Below are positions 14,705 to 23,165 of a DNA stretch of 39,121 nt, in pieces. Source of the DNA: Lachnospiraceae bacterium UBA3820 (GTDB taxonomy: Bacteria > Bacillota > Clostridia > Lachnospirales > Lachnospiraceae); NCBI GenBank assembly GCA_002369325.1, contig DFDU01000121.1, forward strand, positions 1 to 39,121. The letters run 5' to 3'. The notes beneath the pieces are model-generated. The model saw nothing but the letters and a program-made list of their open reading frames with translations. It did no database searches and was not told where the DNA came from. Within the stretch, counting starts at the first letter, position 1; each line of letters opens with the position of its first letter. The translations under genes and the position numbers were made by a program.

Positions 14705-16510
14705 ATGTATTGTAATGAATGTGGGGCACAGATTCCTGAGGGAAGTAAATTTTGCAATGTCTGTGGTGCTATGATTAATGAATTACCGCCGCAGTACGAT
14801 GAATCACAGGTTAATGCACAGCGGGAAGCAGTTAACAAAGAAAAAAAGAAAAAGGAAAAGCTTCCGACCTGGGCAAAGATATGGATAGTTGTATGTATTC
14901 TTGCTGTTGCAGGTCTGGCAACTTTTTTAACTATTCATTTTGTTAAGAAAAAAAACAGTAAGGGTGATGCATACGTTACCATAAACGGTACAAAGTGCGA
15001 AATAAATTCGGATGATGGTGTTTCAAACATTGATAAGGCTCAGGATGGATTTGTTTACAGAAAAAGAGACGGGATTGAATATATTGATGAAGTATATATT
15101 AACGGTGTCCTTTCCGAGGATGCAAATCCTGAGGATTATGATATTGTTATAGAAAAAGATCCTACAAATCTTAACAATCCACATGTCCATATTGGTTGTG
15201 TTGCTATCAGTCTTTACAATTTTCCAAGTTTTAAAATGGGTGATGGTACAAACTGGGGTTCTTCGACAAAAGAACTTGAAAAAGCCGGATATGTCTATGA
15301 CGGAATGTGTCTTTACAGCAAGTATTATGATAAAGACGGAGAGATTCCTCTTAGCAGGGTTAATTCCGATTATGATAAGATTCTGACTGATGGATTTAAC
15401 GCGATAGATTATAGTCTTAGTAATTCATTTCCTGATGTTATTAAGTTTGCCGGTATGAGAGGAAGTAAGGAAGAAAACAGAAAGGCTCTCATAGAGCAAT
15501 TTGAAAAAACAGGCTATAGCACGGAAGATTGGGATAACAGCATAAAATCCCGATTGTTATTCTCAAGTGAAACTGCCAAGCTTTCGGGTATGAGAAAAGA
15601 TGAGAACGGAAAGTGGAATTATGTAGGAAGCACGAGTGAATTTTTAGTCAGAGTCGATTATTTTTATTACAGCGGAAGCTATAGCTTTACCGTGATAAGA
15701 ATATTTGCACCTGTTGATAAGCTTAATACGTATTTTAAGAAATGGGGCCTGCCTGATACAGTCCTTTATAATACAGGTGATTCATCCGATAAAACGCAGG
15801 AAACGGAAACTTCGGAGGCTCAGACTGAAGCAACGACCGAGGCACAGGCCTCTGAGCTGGTTGATATATCGGTGGCAGATATACCTGAGTATGAAGCTTT
15901 AGAGGAATTCTTTTATTCCTTTGATACATACTGGGATTATAACAGTACGGATAATTATGATTGTACGACTGCCGCAGACGGTAATTCAAATATTTTGGCA
16001 AACATAATCGGAAATCCTTCTTGTGTGGAAACAGAAGAAAGATATGATGTATTTGATTTTGAGACTTCATGGGGAGAAACGGTTGATGCAAGGGGATATG
16101 TAGAAGATGAAAACTCAAAATGGTATATGATGGGATTTCATTCTGTATCAACATATGGTTTAAAGTGGGTTGCCCAAAATATATTTAACGTTTCCGAAGC
16201 CGATTTCGTAACTCTGAATAATCAATTGGTAGATGATGATACATGTTATATAGAGAATGACCGTTACTATTATATGATAGGCGGAGTAGGCTGGTTGCCG
16301 TATGTATTTAATGTTCACTTTGTTAAAACGGACGGAAAATACTATTATATAACATACAGCATGGATATGGATGAAGAGTATTTCGGTGATTCCGCTTCGG
16401 ATTCAGCTGCTGTATGTGAAGCAAAAATGGAACTGAAAAATATAGACGGAAAGAATTACTGGTCTATGTATTATAATCATGTAATTGAACCGATTGATTT
16501 TGCTGATTAG
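14705..16510 (+). CDS. Zinc-ribbon, single-span membrane protein with large external domain
   Basis: This is a 601-residue protein: an N-terminal zinc ribbon (MYCNECGAQIPEGSKFC; Cys3, 6, 17, 20), a charged linker, one membrane helix at about 55-77 and a large domain beyond it. The outer part has two sections, about 85-355 and 395-601, split by a Thr/Glu-rich spacer (ETETSEAQTEATTEAQ). It is rich in Tyr, Asp and Trp, which suits an extracytoplasmic beta-rich fold, but I do not recognise it. The start is 3 bases after the previous stop with GGGAG before it, so the two genes are translationally close. The second section resembles in style the outer domain of the next gene. Confidence 0.82.
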   Translation: MYCNECGAQIPEGSKFCNVCGAMINELPPQYDESQVNAQREAVNKEKKKKEKLPTWAKIWIVVCILAVAGLATFLTIHFVKKKNSKGDAYVTINGTKCEINSDDGVSNIDKAQDGFVYRKRDGIEYIDEVYINGVLSEDANPEDYDIVIEKDPTNLNNPHVHIGCVAISLYNFPSFKMGDGTNWGSSTKELEKAGYVYDGMCLYSKYYDKDGEIPLSRVNSDYDKILTDGFNAIDYSLSNSFPDVIKFAGMRGSKEENRKALIEQFEKTGYSTEDWDNSIKSRLLFSSETAKLSGMRKDENGKWNYVGSTSEFLVRVDYFYYSGSYSFTVIRIFAPVDKLNTYFKKWGLPDTVLYNTGDSSDKTQETETSEAQTEATTEAQASELVDISVADIPEYEALEEFFYSFDTYWDYNSTDNYDCTTAADGNSNILANIIGNPSCVETEERYDVFDFETSWGETVDARGYVEDENSKWYMMGFHSVSTYGLKWVAQNIFNVSEADFVTLNNQLVDDDTCYIENDRYYYMIGGVGWLPYVFNVHFVKTDGKYYYITYSMDMDEEYFGDSASDSAAVCEAKMELKNIDGKNYWSMYYNHVIEPIDFAD

Positions 16511-16522
16511 GAGGAAGAAATT

Positions 16523-17656
16523 ATGTTTTGTACCAAGTGCGGTTCAAAAATAGCTGACGGAAGTAAATTTTGTAATGTATGCGGCAATAATATGACAATA
16601 TCGCCAACGGCACCTGTGAATGAGGTACCGCAGTTTGGGAATATTTCGCCGACAGAACCTGTGGGGCAAGTGCCGCAGTTTGGAAATATATCGCCGACAG
16701 AACCTGTGGGACAAGTGCCACAGTTCGGAAATGTATATCCGACGGCACCTGTGAATCAACCACCGCAGTTTGTAAATATATCACCAACTGCACCTGTGAA
16801 TCAACCACCGCAGTTTGTAAACATATCACCGACGGCACCCGCCGAACCGTTTGTAAATAATTCGAATGGTTTTCAGAATCAAACCGGAACCGTGGATATT
16901 CCTTTAGGTAATTATCCGCAATCAAACAATGTAACCGGAAATATGAAAGAGAAATCATCCGGAAATAAGGGAATAATCATTGGTCTTATTTTAACAATAG
17001 TTGTTCTTGCCGTGGTTGTAGTGCTTCTTTTGGTTAAACCTTTTGATAAGAGTGATAAAGAAGAAAAAAGTGAAGCTTCAACACAAATCACAACAACCGA
17101 GGCTTATGATCCGAATACAACTGCCGCACCGGCAACCGAGGAAGATACCGAAGAAGCAACGGAAAGTCCGACTTTAAATACTGATAATGGCGGTTCCTTT
17201 ATGCTTGTTAACGGAATCCTTTCCGTTGATAACAGTCTCTTCGGTAAAACCTATGAAGAATTAAATGAATACTTTAGTTACGGATTGCCTTCGCTTACAT
17301 ATTGGGAATGGTCGGAGGTCCCTCTTGATTATCTGGATTATTATTACTCTGACGGAAACAAATATACTTTGTATTTTGAAAACAATATACTTGTAGGCGT
17401 ACGATATGAGGCTCAAATATATGATTATATGATTCCTGATGAGTTGTATGATGCGGCAATTGACAGATTCGGAGATTATGAACAATATTGGTATAATGAA
17501 GATACTTTACAGGAATTTGAGTATGACTGGAATGTAAAGATAAATGCCAAAAATGGTCAGTACGCAGTTTTCCTTAATTCATATGATGAAAATGATTATG
17601 TTGTTCAGCAATATACATCGGGAGACTACTCGGGAAATTATATACAGAATCATTGA
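16523..17656 (+). CDS. Zinc-ribbon, single-span membrane protein with 15-residue repeats
   Basis: This is a 377-residue protein with the same plan as its neighbour. The zinc ribbon MFCTKCGSKIADGSKFC (Cys3, 6, 17, 20) is followed by six 15-residue Pro-rich units (ISPTEPVGQVPQFGN type), coded from 16598. A membrane helix (GIIIGLILTIVVLAVVVVLL, about 149-168), a Thr/Glu/Ala-rich linker and an external domain of about 150 residues rich in Tyr and Asp complete it. The gap to the previous gene is 12 bases, with AGGAGG as ribosome site. The Pro-rich repeats would lie on the cytosolic side between ribbon and membrane, an unusual place that suggests a spacer or a partner-binding tract. The function is unknown. 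Confidence 0.82.
   Translation: MFCTKCGSKIADGSKFCNVCGNNMTISPTAPVNEVPQFGNISPTEPVGQVPQFGNISPTEPVGQVPQFGNVYPTAPVNQPPQFVNISPTAPVNQPPQFVNISPTAPAEPFVNNSNGFQNQTGTVDIPLGNYPQSNNVTGNMKEKSSGNKGIIIGLILTIVVLAVVVVLLLVKPFDKSDKEEKSEASTQITTTEAYDPNTTAAPATEEDTEEATESPTLNTDNGGSFMLVNGILSVDNSLFGKTYEELNEYFSYGLPSLTYWEWSEVPLDYLDYYYSDGNKYTLYFENNILVGVRYEAQIYDYMIPDELYDAAIDRFGDYEQYWYNEDTLQEFEYDWNVKINAKNGQYAVFLNSYDENDYVVQQYTSGDYSGNYIQNH
16598..16860 (+). repeat. 45-bp tandem coding repeats
   Basis: Six units of 45 bases start at 16598, 16643, 16688, 16733, 16778 and 16823 (the last degenerate) and encode 15-residue Pro-rich units. Units 2 and 3 are almost identical in DNA, as are units 4 and 5. Confidence 0.9.
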
Positions 17657-17706
17657 TAAAGAATATAATGATTTTATTTAAAGGATATAAGAAAAGGAGA
17701 TAAATA

Positions 17707-19191
17707 ATGCAACAGACATATGCAGGAAAAGATATAGCAAGATTTATTGCGGCAATACTTTGGATTGTTATGGGTATAATTTATGTTACCTATGTTTTTG
17801 AAATAATCGGAAACTTTAGCAAACTTAAAACTTATTGGGGCAGTGGAAAGGAATATGATCAGATATTTGCTTTTTATTGGATTATGCTTGTAGTTTATGC
17901 GGCTGCAGCCTTTATAGTCATAATGGCAGCTATTTATCTTTTTAAAGAAGATACAGATAAGTTCGGAACAGCCATGTATTGTTATGCAACGGGTTATATA
18001 CTTACTGTTCTTATAATTTTCGTATATATCATGGCTATGTCAAACGGAAACATCGTTTATGCATTTTCTTACCTTGGTTCATCTTTAGGAAAGTACCTTG
18101 CGGTTCTCGGCATAGCATGTGCACTTGTAATTGCTTCAATCTATGCGCAGGGTGTAAATTATAAAAAAGCTTCAAGAGGTGTAATTGTAGGAGGAAAGAG
18201 CTTTGTACCGCTTGGAATATATTTATCAAGTATGATTTGTATAATAATAGTTGCAGCGATGCTTAAAAATGATTTTGGTGAGTATATCAGTGTATCTGAT
18301 ATCGTAGGGCAGGCATTTAAGTCACAAAGCGGAGGCGGAATAGCACTCATTATAGGTATTCATGTAACAAGCGGATTATATATCTTTTTAAGAGAAAAAT
18401 ATTTTGTCGGTGGTTCTTATGGCAGTATGGGTTATGGCGCCGGAGCCTATGGCATGCCGCATTACGGAGGAACAGGCTATGGAGCAGGTGCTATGGGTGT
18501 GCCTCCTTATGGTCAGACAGGATATGGTATGCCGCCTTATGGAGGAACAGGCTATGGAGCAGGTGCTTTCGGTGTACCTCCTTTCGGACAGACAGGATAT
18601 GGTATGCCGCCTTATGGACAGACTTCATATGGTCAGCCTATGGGAATGATGCCGGGTATGACTCCTATGGGTATGGTTCCTCCACAGACCAAGTCAAAGT
18701 TTGAGATGGAAAAGGAACAGAGTGAGAGAGAGTTTATATTAAAAAAAGGCGGATGGATATGTCATAATTGTAAGAAAGCCAATTATTCTTATATAGGTTC
18801 ATGTTCATGCGGTATGACAAGAGATGAATCTGAGAGACTTGAAAAAGATGACAGGGATAAGGCGATTTCCGAAATGAGAGAAAGGGTTGCTAAAAGTAAG
18901 GAAATGTCAGCTTTGAAAGCTCAAAGTGAATTTAATGAAGAGGAAACATTTGACAGAGAGATAAAAGCCGGTAGTGTGCTGGAAGCTTCAGTTTTAAGGA
19001 AAGAAAATAAAACATGGGAGTGCCTTGCATGCCATACAGTCAATGATGAGGATGCTCAAAGTTGTAAGAACTGCGGTCAGATAAAAGCTATGGGGTATAA
19101 GAATGTTAAAATGATATATTGCCCAAGCTGTGGTACTGCGCTTGATGGTGGCTCTAAGTTTTGCTACAAGTGTGGAACAAAGATTAATTAG
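17707..19191 (+). CDS. Polytopic membrane protein with C-terminal zinc ribbons
   Basis: This is a 494-residue protein with the layout of its neighbours reversed. About six membrane helices occupy residues 10-230. A Gly/Tyr/Pro/Met-rich repeat tract (YGMPPYGGTGYGAGA type, about 236-330) follows, then a charged stretch carrying three Cys4 modules. The first is near W350 with Cys352 and Cys355. The second has Cys439, 442, 453 and 456 and a RanBP2-like W-x-C opening. The last is the zinc ribbon YCPSCGTALDGGSKFCYKC with Cys472, 475, 486 and 489. The final ribbon has the same CxxC-x10-CxxC spacing and GSKFC core as the N-terminal ribbons of the three genes before it. The gene starts 50 bases after the previous stop with AGGAG and is followed by a strong terminator, closing the operon. 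Confidence 0.82.
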   Translation: MQQTYAGKDIARFIAAILWIVMGIIYVTYVFEIIGNFSKLKTYWGSGKEYDQIFAFYWIMLVVYAAAAFIVIMAAIYLFKEDTDKFGTAMYCYATGYILTVLIIFVYIMAMSNGNIVYAFSYLGSSLGKYLAVLGIACALVIASIYAQGVNYKKASRGVIVGGKSFVPLGIYLSSMICIIIVAAMLKNDFGEYISVSDIVGQAFKSQSGGGIALIIGIHVTSGLYIFLREKYFVGGSYGSMGYGAGAYGMPHYGGTGYGAGAMGVPPYGQTGYGMPPYGGTGYGAGAFGVPPFGQTGYGMPPYGQTSYGQPMGMMPGMTPMGMVPPQTKSKFEMEKEQSEREFILKKGGWICHNCKKANYSYIGSCSCGMTRDESERLEKDDRDKAISEMRERVAKSKEMSALKAQSEFNEEETFDREIKAGSVLEASVLRKENKTWECLACHTVNDEDAQSCKNCGQIKAMGYKNVKMIYCPSCGTALDGGSKFCYKCGTKIN

Positions 19192-19200
19192 AAAATATAT

Positions 19201-19268
19201 ATCCGGGGAAGGTTATCATATGCACAACTATTTTGCAAATGATAATTGTCCCCGGATTTACTTTTTTT
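19201..19268 (+). terminator. Intrinsic terminator of the zinc-ribbon operon
   Basis: Arms 19201-19219 and 19239-19257 pair with an inner mismatch. The outer helix is ATCCGGGGA/TCCCCGGAT and the inner one is TATCAT/ATGATA. Seven T residues follow at 19262-19268. Confidence 0.88.
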
Positions 19269-19271
19269 GGC

Positions 19272-19299
19272 TTGAAAATAATATAGAATAATGTATAAT
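19272..19299 (+). promoter_or_regulatory. Promoter of the ABC exporter genes
   Basis: TTGAAA (19272-19277), a 16-base spacer and a consensus TATAAT (19294-19299). The start point would be near 19306, about 37 bases before the first start codon. Confidence 0.75.
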
Positions 19300-19342
19300 G
19301 TCGAAAGGTAATACTTAAAAAAATAATCATACAGGATGAAAA

Positions 19343-21073
19343 ATGAAACGTATACTTTATTATTTTAAAAACTATAAATTAAAATCAATACTTGCACCCT
19401 TATTTAAAATGCTTGAAGCAAGCTTTGAACTGCTGGTTCCTCTTGTTATGGCGGCAATTATTGATAAGGGAATTAACAAAGGTGATAAGCCCTATATCTA
19501 TAAGATGGGGCTTTTGCTTGTTGCACTCGGAATTATAGGACTTGTATGCTCTATAACGGCTCAGTATTTTTCGGCAAAGGTAGCAATGAGTATAGGAAAG
19601 GAACTTAGATATGATTTATTTAAGCATATCGAAACCTTGTCATATACTGAAATAGATGAAATTGGTACTTCTACTCTGGTTACGCGTATGACAAGCGATA
19701 TAAATCAGGTTCAGACAGGTATTAATATGTTCCTTAGACTGTTTATGCGTTCGCCGTTTATAGTATTTGGAGCAACGATAATGGCCTTTACGGTAGATGC
19801 CCGGGCAGCGCTTGTATTTCTTATAACACTCCCGGTTCTTTTTGTTATTGTATTCGGAATTATGCTTATATCCATACCATTATATAAAAAAGTTCAGCAA
19901 AAGCTTGACACGGTTACTCTTAAGACACGTGAAAATCTTTCGGGAGTAAGAGTTATTCGTGCCTTTAATCAGGAAAAACATGAAATGTCCGAATTTAATG
20001 ATGTGACAAAGGAATTAACAAGGAGACAGATTTTGGTCGGACGTATAAATTCTTTTTTAAATCCGCTCACATATGTGGTTATTAATCTTTCCATAGCTGC
20101 ACTTATCTGGAAAGGTGGTGTGAGAGTTGAAGGTGGATTTATAATGCAGGGCTCGGTATATGCACTTGTAAACTATATGTCTCAGATACTTATAGAGCTT
20201 GTGAAGCTTGCAAATCTTATAATAATTGAAACAAAAACAGTTGCTTGTGCAAAACGTATCAATGATGTTTTTGATACAAAGAGCAGTCGGATATATAAAG
20301 AAAGCTTTGATAATAAGGCAGATAAAAATGCACCGAAGGTTCAATTTATAGATGCAGGGCTTACTTATAAGCATGCCAAGGAGCCATCTATAGAAGGACT
20401 TAATCTTACGGTAAATAAGGGTGAAACTATTGGTATAATCGGAGGTACGGGCTCGGGAAAATCCTCGTTGGTTAATTTGATACCAAGATTTTATGACTGT
20501 ACCGAAGGACGCATTTTAATCGATGGTATTGATGTAAAGGATTATCCAAAGGATGAACTTACAAATAAAATAGGTGTTGTACCTCAGAAGGCTGTTCTTT
20601 TTTCCGGTACGATAGAAGATAATTTAAAATGGGGTAAACCGGATGCCACAAAAGAAGAAATGGATTTGGCACTTGATATAGCACAGGCTAAGGCTTTTGT
20701 AGATGAAAAAGATGGTGGAGTTTTATTTAAATTAAACCGTGGAGCAAAAAACCTTTCGGGTGGACAGAAGCAGAGGCTTACGATAGCAAGAGCTCTTGTA
20801 AAAAAACCTGAAATTCTTATACTTGACGACAGTTCATCTGCACTTGATTATGCCACGGACAGTGCACTTCGTATGGCAATAAAGGAAAAAATAAAGGATA
20901 CTACGGTATTTGTTGTTTCTCAGCGTGCAACATCAATTATGTTTGCGGATAAGATAGTTGTACTTGATGACGGAAAGGTAGTTGGACTCGGAAAACATGA
21001 GGAGCTTCTTTCTTCATGCGATGTATATAAGGAAATATATTACTCGCAGAACAAAGAGGAGGTGGCTTCATGA
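19343..21073 (+). CDS. Heterodimeric ABC exporter half, degenerate-site subunit
   Basis: This is a 576-residue type IV ABC exporter half-transporter: six membrane helices (about 1-310) and a nucleotide-binding domain. Walker A is GGTGSGKS (367-374) and the signature LSGGQ (471-475). Two catalytic residues are replaced: after the Walker B Asp495 there is Asp496 instead of Glu (LDDSSSALD), and the H-loop His is Gln527 (VSQRAT). This is the pattern of the non-catalytic half in heterodimers such as TM287/288 and BmrC/BmrD. It still supplies an intact LSGGQ to the catalytic site of its partner. It overlaps the next gene by four bases (ATGA). Substrates of such pairs are drugs, lipids or peptides; none can be named here. 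Confidence 0.93.
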   Translation: MKRILYYFKNYKLKSILAPLFKMLEASFELLVPLVMAAIIDKGINKGDKPYIYKMGLLLVALGIIGLVCSITAQYFSAKVAMSIGKELRYDLFKHIETLSYTEIDEIGTSTLVTRMTSDINQVQTGINMFLRLFMRSPFIVFGATIMAFTVDARAALVFLITLPVLFVIVFGIMLISIPLYKKVQQKLDTVTLKTRENLSGVRVIRAFNQEKHEMSEFNDVTKELTRRQILVGRINSFLNPLTYVVINLSIAALIWKGGVRVEGGFIMQGSVYALVNYMSQILIELVKLANLIIIETKTVACAKRINDVFDTKSSRIYKESFDNKADKNAPKVQFIDAGLTYKHAKEPSIEGLNLTVNKGETIGIIGGTGSGKSSLVNLIPRFYDCTEGRILIDGIDVKDYPKDELTNKIGVVPQKAVLFSGTIEDNLKWGKPDATKEEMDLALDIAQAKAFVDEKDGGVLFKLNRGAKNLSGGQKQRLTIARALVKKPEILILDDSSSALDYATDSALRMAIKEKIKDTTVFVVSQRATSIMFADKIVVLDDGKVVGLGKHEELLSSCDVYKEIYYSQNKEEVAS

Positions 21074-22815
21074 TGAAAAAGGATAATAGATGGATTTTAA
21101 AACGTATTTTTAAGCACATCAAAAAATATACATCCTGGGTTATTCTTTCATTTCTTTGTGCATTTATATCTGTTATAGCCACGCTTTATGCTCCGATACT
21201 TACTGGTGATGCCATAAATCTTATTATTGAACCGGGGCGTGTTGATTTTGACGGCATTAAGGAAATAATAATCAGATTCATGGTTGTTATTGCGATAACT
21301 GCCGCAACCCAGTGGATAATGAGTATAATTAATAACAGGATAACCTATATGGTGGTTAAGGATATAAGGATAGAAGCCTTTAATCATCTTTCGGATATGC
21401 CTCTTTCTTATATTGATTCACATGCACACGGAGACATTGTAAGCAGAATAGTAACGGATATTGATCAGTTTGCTGACGGACTTTTAATGGGCTTTTCACA
21501 GCTTTTTACGGGAATTGTAACTATAATAGGAACGCTTGGCTTTATGCTTTATTTAAATATTTCCATTGCGCTTGTGGTTGTTGTACTTACGCCGATTTCA
21601 CTTTTCGTAGCGGCATTTATTGCCAGAAGAACCTATAAGCTTTTCAGAAGCCAGTCCGAATCAAGAGGCGAGCTTACTTCTCTTGTTGATGAAATGATAG
21701 GAGAGCAAAAAATCGTTCAGGCCTTCGGATATGAGGATGATGCTTTAAAAAGATTTGAGATAATAAATGATACGCTTGAAAAAGACAGCATGAATGCAAC
21801 CTTTTATTCCTCGCTTGTTAATCCGTCCACAAGATTTGTAAACGGACTTGTTTATGCGGCGGTTGGAATAATAGGTGCTTTTGCGGTTATAAGAGGGAAG
21901 CTTAGTGTAGGAAGGCTTACGAGCTTTCTTAGCTATGCAAACCAATATACAAAACCGTTTAATGAAATATCTAATGTCATTACCGAACTTCAAAATGCCA
22001 TTGCCTGTGCAGGCAGGGTGTTCGAACTTATAGATGAACCCGGAGAGATAAAAGAACCGGTGGATGCAAGGGTTCTTGACAAGGCAAGCGGTAAAATAGT
22101 AATTGATAATGTTTCATTTTCATATACCGAGGATAAAAAGCTTATAGAAAATCTTAATCTTTTGGTTGAACCCGGTATGAGAGTCGCCATAGTCGGACCG
22201 ACAGGATGCGGAAAAAGTACGATAATTAACCTTTTGATGCGATTTTATGATGTAAATAAAGGACAAATAAGTGTTGACGGAACGGATATAAGACAGATTA
22301 CAAGGGAAAGCCTTCGCGATAACTACGGTATGGTGCTTCAGGAAACCTGGCTTAAATCGGGTACTATCAGGGAAAATATCACCTACGGAAAACCCGAAGC
22401 AACCGATGAGGAAGTTTTGGAAGCGGCTAAAAAAGCTCATTCTCACAGTTTTATTAAAAGACTTCCGCAAGGGTATGATACAATTATCACCGAAGACGGC
22501 GGAAATCTTTCACAGGGACAAAAACAGTTATTATGTATAACGAGAGTTATGCTTCTTATGCCGCCTATGCTGATACTTGATGAAGCGACTTCGTCAATAG
22601 ATACACGTACGGAAATAAGAATTCAAAAGGCCTTTAACAAGATGATGGAGGGTAGAACAAGCTTTGTGGTTGCACACAGACTTTCCACGATAAAGGAAGC
22701 GGATATAATTCTTGTTATGAAGGATGGAAATATTATAGAAAAAGGTTCGCATAAAGAACTGCTTGATATGCATGGATTTTATTATGAGCTGTTTAATGCA
22801 CAGTTTGCGCATTAA
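21070..22815 (+). CDS. Heterodimeric ABC exporter half, catalytic subunit
   Basis: This is a 581-residue partner of the preceding half-transporter, with six membrane helices and a complete ATPase: Walker A GPTGCGKS (376-383), Walker B LDEATSSID with catalytic Glu505, and H-loop His536 (VAHRLST). Its signature is LSQGQ (480-484), not LSGGQ, which would pair with the degenerate site of the first subunit. Each departure from consensus therefore falls in the same composite site. The ATGATG start gives two possible initiation codons (21070 and 21073), with GAGGAGG before them inside the previous gene. Translation is coupled through the ATGA overlap. A terminator follows. Confidence 0.94.
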   Translation: MMKKDNRWILKRIFKHIKKYTSWVILSFLCAFISVIATLYAPILTGDAINLIIEPGRVDFDGIKEIIIRFMVVIAITAATQWIMSIINNRITYMVVKDIRIEAFNHLSDMPLSYIDSHAHGDIVSRIVTDIDQFADGLLMGFSQLFTGIVTIIGTLGFMLYLNISIALVVVVLTPISLFVAAFIARRTYKLFRSQSESRGELTSLVDEMIGEQKIVQAFGYEDDALKRFEIINDTLEKDSMNATFYSSLVNPSTRFVNGLVYAAVGIIGAFAVIRGKLSVGRLTSFLSYANQYTKPFNEISNVITELQNAIACAGRVFELIDEPGEIKEPVDARVLDKASGKIVIDNVSFSYTEDKKLIENLNLLVEPGMRVAIVGPTGCGKSTIINLLMRFYDVNKGQISVDGTDIRQITRESLRDNYGMVLQETWLKSGTIRENITYGKPEATDEEVLEAAKKAHSHSFIKRLPQGYDTIITEDGGNLSQGQKQLLCITRVMLLMPPMLILDEATSSIDTRTEIRIQKAFNKMMEGRTSFVVAHRLSTIKEADIILVMKDGNIIEKGSHKELLDMHGFYYELFNAQFAH

Positions 22816-22830
22816 GGATGACTATTATAT

Positions 22831-22881
22831 AAAAAAGGACATTATATACTTTTGATAAAAGGTATATGATGTCTTTTTTTT
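22831..22881 (+). terminator. Intrinsic terminator after the ABC exporter genes
   Basis: An imperfect hairpin (GACATTATATACTTTT from 22838 against AAAAGGTATATGATGTC ending 22873) sits between an A tract and a run of eight T residues (22874-22881). Confidence 0.82.
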
Positions 22882-23003
22882 AATTTCAAATCGGATAAGT
22901 TCTTAAAAAAATATTATGTAACCCTGACTATATATGGGAATAGAATAAATGATAATACAATATATGGACAAAATTGAAATGTTATTAAGAAAATACTTGA
23001 TTT

Positions 23004-23023
23004 GTTAAATTTGTGTTAATTTG
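23004..23023 (+). promoter_or_regulatory. Direct repeats upstream of the giant-adhesin promoter
   Basis: GTTAAATTTG (23004-23013) and GTTAATTTG (23015-23023) are direct repeats 11 bases apart, about one helical turn, ending 17 bases before the -35 box. This layout suits an activator dimer on one DNA face. The rest of the 350-base gap (22882-23000) is AT-rich with no gene. Confidence 0.35.
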
Positions 23024-23040
23024 TTTTTACAAAATATGTG

Positions 23041-23069
23041 TTGCAAATATACATTATATCCGATATTAT
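23041..23069 (+). promoter_or_regulatory. Promoter of the giant adhesin gene
   Basis: TTGCAA (23041-23046), a 17-base spacer and TATTAT (23064-23069). Transcription would start near 23076, giving a ~90-base leader ending in a very strong ribosome site, AAGGAGGAG (23152-23160). Confidence 0.65.
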
Positions 23070-23165
23070 GTAAAGTAGAGTATTTTTACAGTGGGTGAAC
23101 TATGCTCATTTTTAGGATAAAAGACAATTATTAATTTTTGATAAAGATATCAAGGAGGAGAAAAA

